A stretch of 64,000 nucleotides of DNA, from contig JASNZV010000013.1 of NCBI GenBank assembly GCA_048499455.1, positions 62,001 through 126,000 of the forward strand. Direction: 5' to 3'. Positions 7,308-14,564 of the stretch are shown here, piece by piece. The stretch's first letter is position 1, and every line of letters starts with the position of its first letter. The DNA is from CFX5 sp023384495 (GTDB lineage Bacteria; Chloroflexota; Anaerolineae; Caldilineales; Caldilineaceae). The notes beneath the pieces are model-generated. The model was given only the letters and a program-made list of their open reading frames with translations, had not been told where the DNA came from and searched no databases. The position numbers were made by a program, and so were the translations under genes.

Positions 7308-8336
7308 CTACCCCAGCGTAGTCACCATCACCCAGAACGGTGATTTCCCCACGGCGTAATCTTGCAGCGGATACAGCGCACCGCTGGCCAGGTCGACGCG
7401 ATAGGCGGTCATGCGGTCGGCGGCCTCGCCGGCGCAGTAGAGATACGCGCCGGTCGGGTCGATGTTGAAGGAGCGCGGGCTGGCGGGGACAGCAAAGTGG
7501 CCGAAGGGGCTGAGCGCGCCGTCGGCAGCGATGTTGAAGCCGGCAATGCTGTCGTGCCCCCGATTGGAGGCATAGAGCCACTTGCCGTTGGGGTGGACTT
7601 CCACATGCGCCGTGTATCCCCCCTCGCCATAGTCCGCGGGCAAGGTCGAGAGATGCTGGAAGATCGTGAGCGCGCCTCGTTGGGCGTCAAAGCGATGGGC
7701 GGTCACCGTGTTGCCCTGTTCGTTGACAATATAGGCGACATCCCCCTGCGGGCGGAAACAGATGTGGCGCGGGCCGGTGTTCTCGTCGGGCGGCAGCAGC
7801 TCGGCTGGCTCGTTGGGTGCGAGCAGCCCCGTGTTGTGGTCGAAGCGAAATTGGCTCGTCTTGTTGGTCGGGCAGACGTGAGGGACAAAGACAAAACGTT
7901 CCTGCGCTATGCCCACTGCGTGGGCCTTTTCGCCCGTATTGACATATTGCGCCAGCTCGCCGATGGCCCCGTCCGCACCAAGCCGGTGTACGGTGATCCC
8001 ACCGCCGGTGTAATAGGCGGTCAGCAGGAAGCGCCCGTTCTGGTCGGTGATGAGATGGGCCGGGGTCTCGATCCCGGTGTCGATCTTGTTGATCAGCGTG
8101 AGCTCGCCTGAGGCTGCATCGAACCGAAAGCTCGCCAGGGTCGTCGATTCCACGTGACCGTCATAGAGCACCCGGCCATTGGGGTGAAGCCAGAGCGGAC
8201 CCGACGGGCCATGGGCATTGCTCGTCGCACGAAGCTGGAGCGCGCCCGACTGCGGGTCAAGGTCATAGAGTTTGATCGTTTCATCGCCGGTCAGCGAAAC
8301 AAAAAGAACGATGCGGCGCTTGCTGGATTGGGTCAT
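7308..8336 (-). CDS. lactonase family seven-bladed beta-propeller protein (6-phosphogluconolactonase-like)
   Basis: 342 residues. ATG 8336 has AGGAG about 12 bases upstream; a TTG one codon earlier is less likely. Repeating propeller blades are evident: DPQSGALQLRATSNAHGPSG, DAASGELTLINKI, GRFLLTAYYTGGGITVH, GPRHICFRPQGDVAYIVNE, HVEVHPNGKWLYASNRG and SFNIDPTGAYLYCAGEA. This is the Pgl/YbhE-type lactonase family (cytoplasmic hydrolysis of sugar lactones), but members also act on other lactones. No signal peptide. The next gene on the strand is rhamnulokinase, so a sugar-acid lactone is a plausible substrate. Confidence 0.85.
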   Translation of the reverse strand: MTQSSKRRIVLFVSLTGDETIKLYDLDPQSGALQLRATSNAHGPSGPLWLHPNGRVLYDGHVESTTLASFRFDAASGELTLINKIDTGIETPAHLITDQNGRFLLTAYYTGGGITVHRLGADGAIGELAQYVNTGEKAHAVGIAQERFVFVPHVCPTNKTSQFRFDHNTGLLAPNEPAELLPPDENTGPRHICFRPQGDVAYIVNEQGNTVTAHRFDAQRGALTIFQHLSTLPADYGEGGYTAHVEVHPNGKWLYASNRGHDSIAGFNIAADGALSPFGHFAVPASPRSFNIDPTGAYLYCAGEAADRMTAYRVDLASGALYPLQDYAVGKSPFWVMVTTLG

Positions 8337-8369
8337 CAATGTGGCTCCTGTGTCATCTTGTTAAGTCTG

Positions 8370-9890
8370 TCATTTCCCTGTATGTTCCACCAGCGTCACC
8401 AGCCGCGCATAGGCCGCCTCCCAACCGTCGCGCGCGGTCGCCGGCTCATAGGTGGTCACCTCGAACGAGCGGCGGACGAGCTCACGGCCCTGCGCCAGCG
8501 ACCCCACCAGCCCCAAGGCCATGGCCTGCACAATAAGATTGCCAATCGCGGTCGCCTCGACCGGGCCGGCCACCACCGGGCGCCCGGTGGCGTCGGCGGT
8601 GAACTGGCAGAGCAACCCGTTTTGCGTTCCGCCCCCCACAATGTGGATCGGGGCGAGGCGGCGGCCCAGGATCGTCTCCAGCTTTTCGAGCACCCAGCGA
8701 TATTTGAGCGCCAGGCTCTCCAGCACACACCGAATGACCTCGCCCTTGCTCTCTGGGATGGGCTGCCCCGTCTCCCGGCAGAGGCTGCGCACCCGATCGG
8801 GCATTTCATCGCCCGGCTCGCTTGGCTTGAGAAAGCGCAGGTCATCGGGGTCGATGAGGGCGTGGAAGGGGCTGGCCTGCGCGGCCAGTGCGGTCAATTC
8901 GGCGTAACTTTGTTCGGCCCCCTGACGGGCCCACGCCCGGCGACACTCCTGCACAATCCACAGGCCGGCTACATTCTTGCTCAGGCGAAAGGTGTGATTG
9001 ACGCCCCCCTCATTGGTGAAGTTGAAGGCGAGGCTCTGCTCGTTGACCACCGCATCCGGCGTTTCGGCGCCCACAATCGACCAGGTGCCCGAGCTGATCC
9101 ACGCAAAATCGGCGCCCGCCGCCGGCGCCGCCGCCACCGCCGAACCGGTGTCGTGACAGGCCGGCGCGATCACGGGCAGCCCCTCGCCCAGGCCGACCTC
9201 GGCGGCCACGCCCGGCAACAGCGCGCCCAACACCGCGCCCGGCTGCACAATCTCCGGGAAGATGGGGGTGGGGACGCCCAGCGCATCGAGCATGGGCAAC
9301 GCCCACTGGCGTTGGATGGGGTTGTAGCACTGGGTGGTGGTGGCGTTGCTAAACTCGCAGACCTTGCGGCCCGTCAACCAGTAGTTGAAGAGGTCAGGGA
9401 TGGTCAGAAAGGTCTGGGCGATCTCCAGCGCCGGCGCCCGTTGCTGCACCAGGGCGACGAGCTGATAGAGGGTGTTGATGGGCATAAACTGGATGCCCGT
9501 TTGGGCGAAGATTTCGGCTCGGGGCACACGGGCAAACGCGGCGTCCATCATGCCGTCGGTGCGGCTGTCGCGGTAGTGATAGGGATTGCCAATCAGCGCG
9601 CCCGTGCGGTCGAGCAGCCCAAAGTCCACCCCCCAGGTGTCGAGCCCCAGGCTGCGCAGGTTTGCGCTCGGCTGATGGCGCGCCAGTGCGATCCCGTGTT
9701 TGATTTCCCCCCAGAGACGCAGCACGTCCCAGTGCAAGCCGTCCGGCGTGCGCACCGGCGTATTAGGGAAGCGATGAACGTCGTCGAGCGCGAGCCGGTC
9801 GCCGTCAAAACGGCCCAACAGGGCGCGCCCGCTTTCGGCGCCCAGGTCGAATGCCAATAGATCATGCGTCGTGGACATGGGCAAACTCAT
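8370..9890 (-). CDS. rhaB: rhamnulokinase (FGGY carbohydrate kinase)
   Basis: 506 residues from ATG 9890 (GGGAG just upstream; a second ATG at 9878 is possible). N-terminal nucleotide-binding motif LLAFDLGAESGRALLGRFDG, then LGLDTWGVDFGLLDR, RDSRTDGMMD, FLTIPDLFNYWLTG, ACHDTGSAVAA, and the C-terminal IHIVGGGTQNGLLCQFTADA. This order and the W-G-V-D-F substrate segment match RhaB rather than xylulose or glycerol kinase. It phosphorylates L-rhamnulose at C1 in rhamnose catabolism. No rhaA or rhaD is in view; the lactonase gene lies 33 bp downstream on the same strand. Confidence 0.85.
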   Translation of the reverse strand: MSLPMSTTHDLLAFDLGAESGRALLGRFDGDRLALDDVHRFPNTPVRTPDGLHWDVLRLWGEIKHGIALARHQPSANLRSLGLDTWGVDFGLLDRTGALIGNPYHYRDSRTDGMMDAAFARVPRAEIFAQTGIQFMPINTLYQLVALVQQRAPALEIAQTFLTIPDLFNYWLTGRKVCEFSNATTTQCYNPIQRQWALPMLDALGVPTPIFPEIVQPGAVLGALLPGVAAEVGLGEGLPVIAPACHDTGSAVAAAPAAGADFAWISSGTWSIVGAETPDAVVNEQSLAFNFTNEGGVNHTFRLSKNVAGLWIVQECRRAWARQGAEQSYAELTALAAQASPFHALIDPDDLRFLKPSEPGDEMPDRVRSLCRETGQPIPESKGEVIRCVLESLALKYRWVLEKLETILGRRLAPIHIVGGGTQNGLLCQFTADATGRPVVAGPVEATAIGNLIVQAMALGLVGSLAQGRELVRRSFEVTTYEPATARDGWEAAYARLVTLVEHTGK

Positions 9891-10008
9891 ACTCTCCCGG
9901 ACAAGGTGGTGACGTGTTGTGGATGATCGTGGGTACTTTATCATCCGGGCCGCTGCCTGTCAATTGGTGGGGGGCTAGATGGTCTACTTCAGATTGGAGG
10001 CGAGATGA

Positions 10009-10043
10009 GTGCTCTCCGCCGGTCACGGATCGGCGGAGAGCAC
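10009..10043. terminator. 13-bp perfect hairpin between dps and rhaB
   Basis: GTGCTCTCCGCCG and its exact complement flank a 9-nt loop. It lies about 100 bp past the dps stop on the minus strand and 120 bp before rhaB. No long T run is visible on either side, so termination strength is uncertain. Confidence 0.5.
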
Positions 10044-10139
10044 TTCTGCTAAACTCGAATTGCGCCAGGCGGCGGCGGGAACACAAAACCGCGGCCGCGC
10101 GGCAGCCCAGGGGTGCTCGCCACAGCCGCGGCTGTCGGA

Positions 10140-10628
10140 TTACGCCTGCACGTGCGCTTCGAGGAACCAGAGCGCCTTGTCCAGCTCACGCGAGAGGCCG
10201 GTGAACAGATCGGCGGTGCCCATGTCGCCCACCTCGTCGGCCGTGTCAATCGCCGCCCGCGTCGAGCCGGCCACGGTGGCGTAGCGCTCGACCAGCGCCT
10301 GCACGCTTTCCATCCCATTCACCACAAGCGGGAAATCGGGCAGGCGGCTCATCTCCGCCGCCATGTGGATCGTCCCGTGGGCTGAACCGCCCAGCGCGGT
10401 CACCCGTTCGGCAATCTCGTCAATCGGCTCGAGCAGCTTGGCGGCCAGGTCGTCGTACAGTTCGTGGAGCGCGTAGAACTGTGCGCCTTTGACATTCCAA
10501 TGCGCCTGTTTGGTCTGGCTGTAGAGGTCAAAGGTGTCGGCCAACTGCTGGTTGAGCAGCGTGATCATCTGGTCGCGCACCTTGCCCTTGAGATCGATGT
10601 GGGTGTCAAATTGCTTTGTCTTTGCCAT
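10140..10628 (-). CDS. dps: Dps family DNA-binding ferritin
   Basis: 162 residues. The ATG at 10628 sits after AAGGAGA with ideal spacing. Ferroxidase-centre motifs of Dps are clear: QTKQAHWNVKGAQFYALHEL (His ligands), then LYDDLAAKLLEPIDEIAERV (Asp and Glu ligands), and the C-terminal ELDKALWFLEAHVQA helix. Dps dodecamers store iron and shield DNA from peroxide. The N-terminal tail is short and Lys-containing (MAKTKQFD). A 26-bp perfect hairpin lies in the leader directly upstream, an unusual arrangement that may affect expression. Confidence 0.95.
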   Translation of the reverse strand: MAKTKQFDTHIDLKGKVRDQMITLLNQQLADTFDLYSQTKQAHWNVKGAQFYALHELYDDLAAKLLEPIDEIAERVTALGGSAHGTIHMAAEMSRLPDFPLVVNGMESVQALVERYATVAGSTRAAIDTADEVGDMGTADLFTGLSRELDKALWFLEAHVQA

Positions 10629-10653
10629 GATTAGGTCTCCTTCTTGAACGCCG

Positions 10654-10709
10654 ATCCGAATGACTGCTCTGGTGGGATTTGACAATCCCACCAGAGCAGT
10701 CATTCGGAT
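10654..10709. repeat. 26-bp perfect hairpin in the dps leader
   Basis: Arms 10654-10679 and 10684-10709 are exact complements around a 4-nt loop. The element begins 26 bases upstream of the dps ATG and ends just before the region where the promoter should be. It could be a regulatory leader hairpin or an inserted palindromic repeat. Confidence 0.75.
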
Positions 10710-10813
10710 TAGTTCTGTGTCGGGTAGTCATCCCGATGATGCCACCACCCTGTAGGATACCATCAACGAGCGGCTCGTTCCGTTCGATTGCTCCCCATTG
10801 GCAATTCAGAGCA

Positions 10814-10900
10814 GGGTTGAAACCCGCGCCTGACAGCGATAAGTCGTCTCAGCGACTAAGGCGGCGATCCGTTGCTGGGGGCAACTGTCAACAGAACCCT
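10814..10900 (+). repeat. dispersed repeat, family A copy 1
   Basis: Contains GGGTTGAAACCCGCGCCTGA, a TCAGCGACT segment, and ends TGTCAACAGAACCCT. The first half recurs inverted at 40681-40728 and the second half recurs at about 18550-18590. Only remnants are shared, so these are probably decayed copies of one intergenic element. Confidence 0.55.
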
Positions 10901-10924
10901 AGCACACGACGGCGGATATGAAGG

Positions 10925-10990
10925 GATAGTTGTAGTAGCGACTTCAGTCGCTCGTGTCGGTGGCAAAGCGACTGAAGTCGCTACTACGAA
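10925..10990. repeat. dispersed palindromic repeat, family B copy 1
   Basis: GATAGTTGT is followed by 21-base perfect inverted arms (10932-10952 and 10967-10987) containing TAGCGACTTCAGTCGCT. A diverged second copy with the same order and the same CGTGTCGG(T/C)GGCAAAGCGAC-type loop is at 19340-19401. It sits ~30 bp past the end of the hydroxyacid dehydrogenase gene. Confidence 0.7.
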
Positions 10991-11017
10991 CACTTCCGTT
11001 ATTTGCGCCGCTATGCA

Positions 11018-12052
11018 CTAGGCCAGCCGGTAGCGCAATGGGTTGCCGTTGAGCATGCGAATCAAATTCTCGTATCGGCTCTGCCGGGTGGGCGCGCCAC
11101 CCGGCCCATCAGCGCGGGCGGCGCCGGCGGCTGTGTGTGGCGTCAGCAGCACATTGGCCACGGGGTCGCGCGTCAGCGGCAGCAACGGGTTGTCGGCGCG
11201 GATCGGCTCCCACTCGAAGGTATCGAGCGCCGCGCCGGCCAGATGCCCACGCCGGACTGCATCCGCCAGTGCGTGTTCGTCGATAACGCTGCCGCTGCCA
11301 CAGTGGACAACAAAGCTGCCCCGCTTCATCTCGGCAAGGAGCGCCGCGTTGAGCAGGTGGTCGGTTTCGGGGTAATAGGGCAGAAGCGAACAAAGAAAGT
11401 CGCTGCCGGCAATCAACTCATCTCGTGGGGCGTAGGTCAGGCCCAGTTCCAGCTCCACCGCTTCGGGCAACCGGCGCCGTTTGTGATAGATGATCTGCGC
11501 CGGGCGGAAGGGAATCAGCCGCCGCGCCAACTCGGCCCCAATCTCGCCAAAGCCGAGGATGCCCACTGTTGCGCCATCGATGCCGTCGATACCGCTGTGG
11601 CTCGACCAGTTGTAGGCAAAGATGTTCTCATCGGTGCGCAGCGAGGGGCGGCCCCAATCCCCGGCGGCCTCGGCAATCGCCTTGACCTCGGGCAGCTTCT
11701 TGACCAGCGCCAACATCTGCATCACCATGTGTTCGGCCACCAGTATGCAGCCGCGGATCGGCCAGTAGCAAACGGCCACACCCTGCCGTTTCGCCGCCAC
11801 CACATCGATGTCATGGGTGAGCGACCCCAACCGTTGGATCAGCCGCAGCTTTGGCGCCGCGGCCACCATCTCGGCGTCGATCACACCGGCGCGCTCGCTG
11901 ATGAGAAACTCAGCGTCGGCCAGCCCGCGCATGATCTCCGCCCGCGGCGGCTGGCGCAACATGGTGACGGACAGTTCGGGCGGGGCGGCTTCCAGCGCTG
12001 CCTGCTGGTGGCGGGGGCTGCGTTCGGTGACGAAGAGGACGTTGTGGGTCAT
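11018..12052 (-). CDS. D-isomer-specific 2-hydroxyacid dehydrogenase family protein, catalytic Arg missing
   Basis: 344 residues. The Rossmann NAD-binding motif is VGILGFGEIGAELARRL, and the catalytic His (LLTPHTAAGA) and Glu (ALDTFEWEP) regions are present. The catalytic Arg normally found in the NTARGGxVDE loop is replaced: the loop reads VVHCGSGSVIDEHAL, with Ser at position 253. An Arg-to-Ser change (CGC to AGC) needs one base. Substrate orientation by Arg is thought essential in this family, so this protein may be inactive, act on an unusual substrate, or bind NAD for another role. It lies 54 bp downstream of recQ on the same strand. Confidence 0.8.
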   Translation of the reverse strand: MTHNVLFVTERSPRHQQAALEAAPPELSVTMLRQPPRAEIMRGLADAEFLISERAGVIDAEMVAAAPKLRLIQRLGSLTHDIDVVAAKRQGVAVCYWPIRGCILVAEHMVMQMLALVKKLPEVKAIAEAAGDWGRPSLRTDENIFAYNWSSHSGIDGIDGATVGILGFGEIGAELARRLIPFRPAQIIYHKRRRLPEAVELELGLTYAPRDELIAGSDFLCSLLPYYPETDHLLNAALLAEMKRGSFVVHCGSGSVIDEHALADAVRRGHLAGAALDTFEWEPIRADNPLLPLTRDPVANVLLTPHTAAGAARADGPGGAPTRQSRYENLIRMLNGNPLRYRLA

Positions 12053-12106
12053 TGAATGTCTGTTATTGGGTGGTGGCTCTGGGTCGACGGGGTACGCGGA
12101 ACCAGA

Positions 12107-14290
12107 TTAGGTGGCTTCCAGGCGGGCGACGATCCGCAATAGATGGAGTTCGTCGTAGCTCACGTCACCGGCAAACGCATCAAAGATGGGGCGTAGGTAG
12201 TCAAAACCCTTGTTGCGAAATGCGGCGATCACCTGATCCCGCACCACAGCGGGCAGCGTGGACTCGGCGCGCAGCCGTTCGACGGGCAGGGTTCCGCCTT
12301 CCTGGGCATACTTGCCAAGGTGGCTGATGATGGTCGGTCGCTTGACGCTATGCGCCTCCATCAAGTCAGCAATGCTCTGTCCCGCAACAAATGCATCCCC
12401 CACTTCTTCGCTGCGCGCCTTGCCGGCCCGCAGTCGCCGTGGGCCATCGGTCACCGTTTTGGTTCGCTCCGACAACCCATGCTCCCGACAATAGGCAGCA
12501 ATCAGAGGCAAAAACTCATCAGCATAGCGCGCGAGCTTCTGTTGGCCAACCCCCTGCAACAGCGCAAAAGCCGCCTTGGAGTGGGGCAGATAGATCACCA
12601 TCTCTTGAAGCGTCACATCGGAAAAGATCATATAGGGGGGTGCGCCCTGGGCGTCGGCCAGCGCCTTGCGGTGAGCGCGCAGCCGTTCGAAGAGCGCGGC
12701 CTCGTAGCCGGCGGGCGCAGCTACCGCGGCGGAGATGGTTGCGGCGGCCACTGTTCCCCAGACTGGCTCACCCTTGAAGACGGCGCGCGCCTTTTCGGTG
12801 AGCTTGAGGCTGCCATACTGCATATCCTGCGTTAACAAGCCCTGCTGGATGAACTGGCGCGCCAGGTGTTTCCATTGCTCGACGGAAAATTCCTGGCCAA
12901 TGCCATAGGTGGAGAGCTGATGATGCCCACGCTGGAGCACCTCTTTGGCCTGGGATCCACGCAGCACCTGGATGATGTGATTGGCGCCAAACAGTTCACG
13001 CGTGCGGGCCACACATGAAAGAAACTTCTGCGCGGGCACGGTGAGATCAACCCGTTCCTGCGCCCCAGCCAGGCAGTTGTCGCACATCTGGCACACGTCA
13101 GCAATGTCCGTTTCGCCAAAGTAGGTCAGCAAAGCGCGCCGGCGACACGCGTCTCCTTCAGCCCAGCGCACAAGAGTCTGCAAGCGCTGCGTGCGTTCGG
13201 CCTGTTCCGAAGCCGCGCCCTGGCTGATGAAATAGCGGATAGTCTGCACGTCGCCATAGCTATAGAGCAGTAGACAGTCGGCGCGCAATCCATCACGCCC
13301 TGCGCGCCCGATCTGTTGGTAATAGCTCTCAATATCTTTCGGTAGATCGACGTGGAGGACAAAGCGCACGTCAGGTTTGTCGATACCCATGCCAAACGCG
13401 ATGGTCGCCACCATCACCGGCGTATTGTCGCGCAGAAACGCCGTCTGGTTCCGGCGCCGCGTTGCGCTGTCCAGCCCGGCATGATAGGGAAGGCAGGCAA
13501 TGTCGTGTTCGACCAGCGCGGCGCTCAACTCGTCTACCTGGCGCTGTGTGTTGCAGTAGATGATCCCCGATTGGCCGGCGTGCGCAGTGAGAAAGGCGAG
13601 CGTCTGGCGCAACGTGTGAACCTTTGGTGTCACCGCCACAAAGAGATTGGGGCGATCAAAGCTGGTGATGAACTCGTTCTCGTCGCGGAATCCCAACGAC
13701 GCCTTGATGTCGGCCTGAACGCGCGGTGTGGCAGTTGCGGTCAGCGCCAGGCAGACGGCTTGGGGAAAGCGCTGGCGCACTTCAACCAACTGGCGATATT
13801 CGGGGCGGAAGTCGTGCCCCCACTGCGAGATGCAGTGCGCTTCGTCGATGGCGAGCAGAGTCAGCCGGCACTGTTCAAGCAGCATGAGCAGCTCGGAACG
13901 CAACAACGTTTCAGGGGCAACATAGAGCAGCTTTACCTCGCCCTGCCGAACTTTTTTGACCGTCGCCAGATAGTCGGCCGCGCTGAGGCTGCTGTTGAGA
14001 CAGACCGCGGCCACGCCCAACTGGCGCAACTGCCCGACCTGGTCCTGCATGAGCGCGATGAGGGGCGAGACGACCACTGTAAGCCCGTCGAGCAGCAGCG
14101 CGGGCAACTGGTAGCAGAGCGACTTGCCGCCCCCCGTGGGCATGATCACCAGGGTGTCGCGCCTGTGCAGCACATTGGCGATAATCTCGGCCTGTCGCGG
14201 GCGAAAGTCGTTATATCCGAAAACTCGGCGCAGCGTTTCTTGTGGTGATGTATGGTCTGGGGCAATCGCATCGGCAATGGATGGTAACAT
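12107..14290 (-). CDS. recQ: ATP-dependent DNA helicase RecQ
   Basis: 727 residues, longer than E. coli RecQ (~610). Superfamily-2 motifs: FGYNDFRPRQAEII (motif 0), MPTGGGKSLCYQLP (Walker A), LLAIDEAHCISQWGHDFRPEY (DEAH and aromatic-rich loop), LALTATATPRV, VMVATIAFGMGIDKPDVRFV and YYQQIGRAGRDG. The zinc-binding subdomain has CRRRALLTYF then CQMCDNC. A winged-helix RQC domain (~400-520), an HRDC domain (~525-605) and a C-terminal helix-turn-helix (GQSIADLMEAHSVKRPTIIS) follow. It unwinds DNA in recombination and fork repair. The upstream 270 bp carry no other gene. Confidence 0.95.
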   Translation of the reverse strand: MLPSIADAIAPDHTSPQETLRRVFGYNDFRPRQAEIIANVLHRRDTLVIMPTGGGKSLCYQLPALLLDGLTVVVSPLIALMQDQVGQLRQLGVAAVCLNSSLSAADYLATVKKVRQGEVKLLYVAPETLLRSELLMLLEQCRLTLLAIDEAHCISQWGHDFRPEYRQLVEVRQRFPQAVCLALTATATPRVQADIKASLGFRDENEFITSFDRPNLFVAVTPKVHTLRQTLAFLTAHAGQSGIIYCNTQRQVDELSAALVEHDIACLPYHAGLDSATRRRNQTAFLRDNTPVMVATIAFGMGIDKPDVRFVLHVDLPKDIESYYQQIGRAGRDGLRADCLLLYSYGDVQTIRYFISQGAASEQAERTQRLQTLVRWAEGDACRRRALLTYFGETDIADVCQMCDNCLAGAQERVDLTVPAQKFLSCVARTRELFGANHIIQVLRGSQAKEVLQRGHHQLSTYGIGQEFSVEQWKHLARQFIQQGLLTQDMQYGSLKLTEKARAVFKGEPVWGTVAAATISAAVAAPAGYEAALFERLRAHRKALADAQGAPPYMIFSDVTLQEMVIYLPHSKAAFALLQGVGQQKLARYADEFLPLIAAYCREHGLSERTKTVTDGPRRLRAGKARSEEVGDAFVAGQSIADLMEAHSVKRPTIISHLGKYAQEGGTLPVERLRAESTLPAVVRDQVIAAFRNKGFDYLRPIFDAFAGDVSYDELHLLRIVARLEAT

Positions 14291-14564
14291 GGGATATCAT
14301 CATTTTGATACTTCGATATGGCAACCGGGGCCGGCGGGACCTTCCTACCCGCTGCATACAGGTGACCGCTGGGGCCGCCATGACGCAGCCGAATTGTAGC
14401 ACGGGAAGGCTTCACGCAGAATAGGCAATACAGGCTAAAGTCGGGCCTGCCAAAGTGATGAGGCCGATGCGTCAATCGGATGATGCCGCACGACAGATTT
14501 TTCAGCGGCCACGGCGGCTATACTCCGGTTTTCAAACAGAGCTCAGTATAACCGTGCGCAAGCG
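14291..14564. other. intergenic region between recQ and the propeller lipoprotein
   Basis: No gene is supported here. It holds the recQ upstream region and one copy of a 22-base dispersed repeat at 14522-14543. Confidence 0.5.
14522..14543. repeat. 22-base dispersed repeat, copy 1
   Basis: ACTCCGGTTTTCAAACAGAG followed by CT is identical to 46694-46715, 32 kb away, where it forms one arm of a hairpin. Confidence 0.6.

Noticed and set aside
8154..9860. 568-codon plus-strand ORF opposite rhamnulokinase
   Set aside because: Antisense shadow of a well-recognised FGGY kinase.
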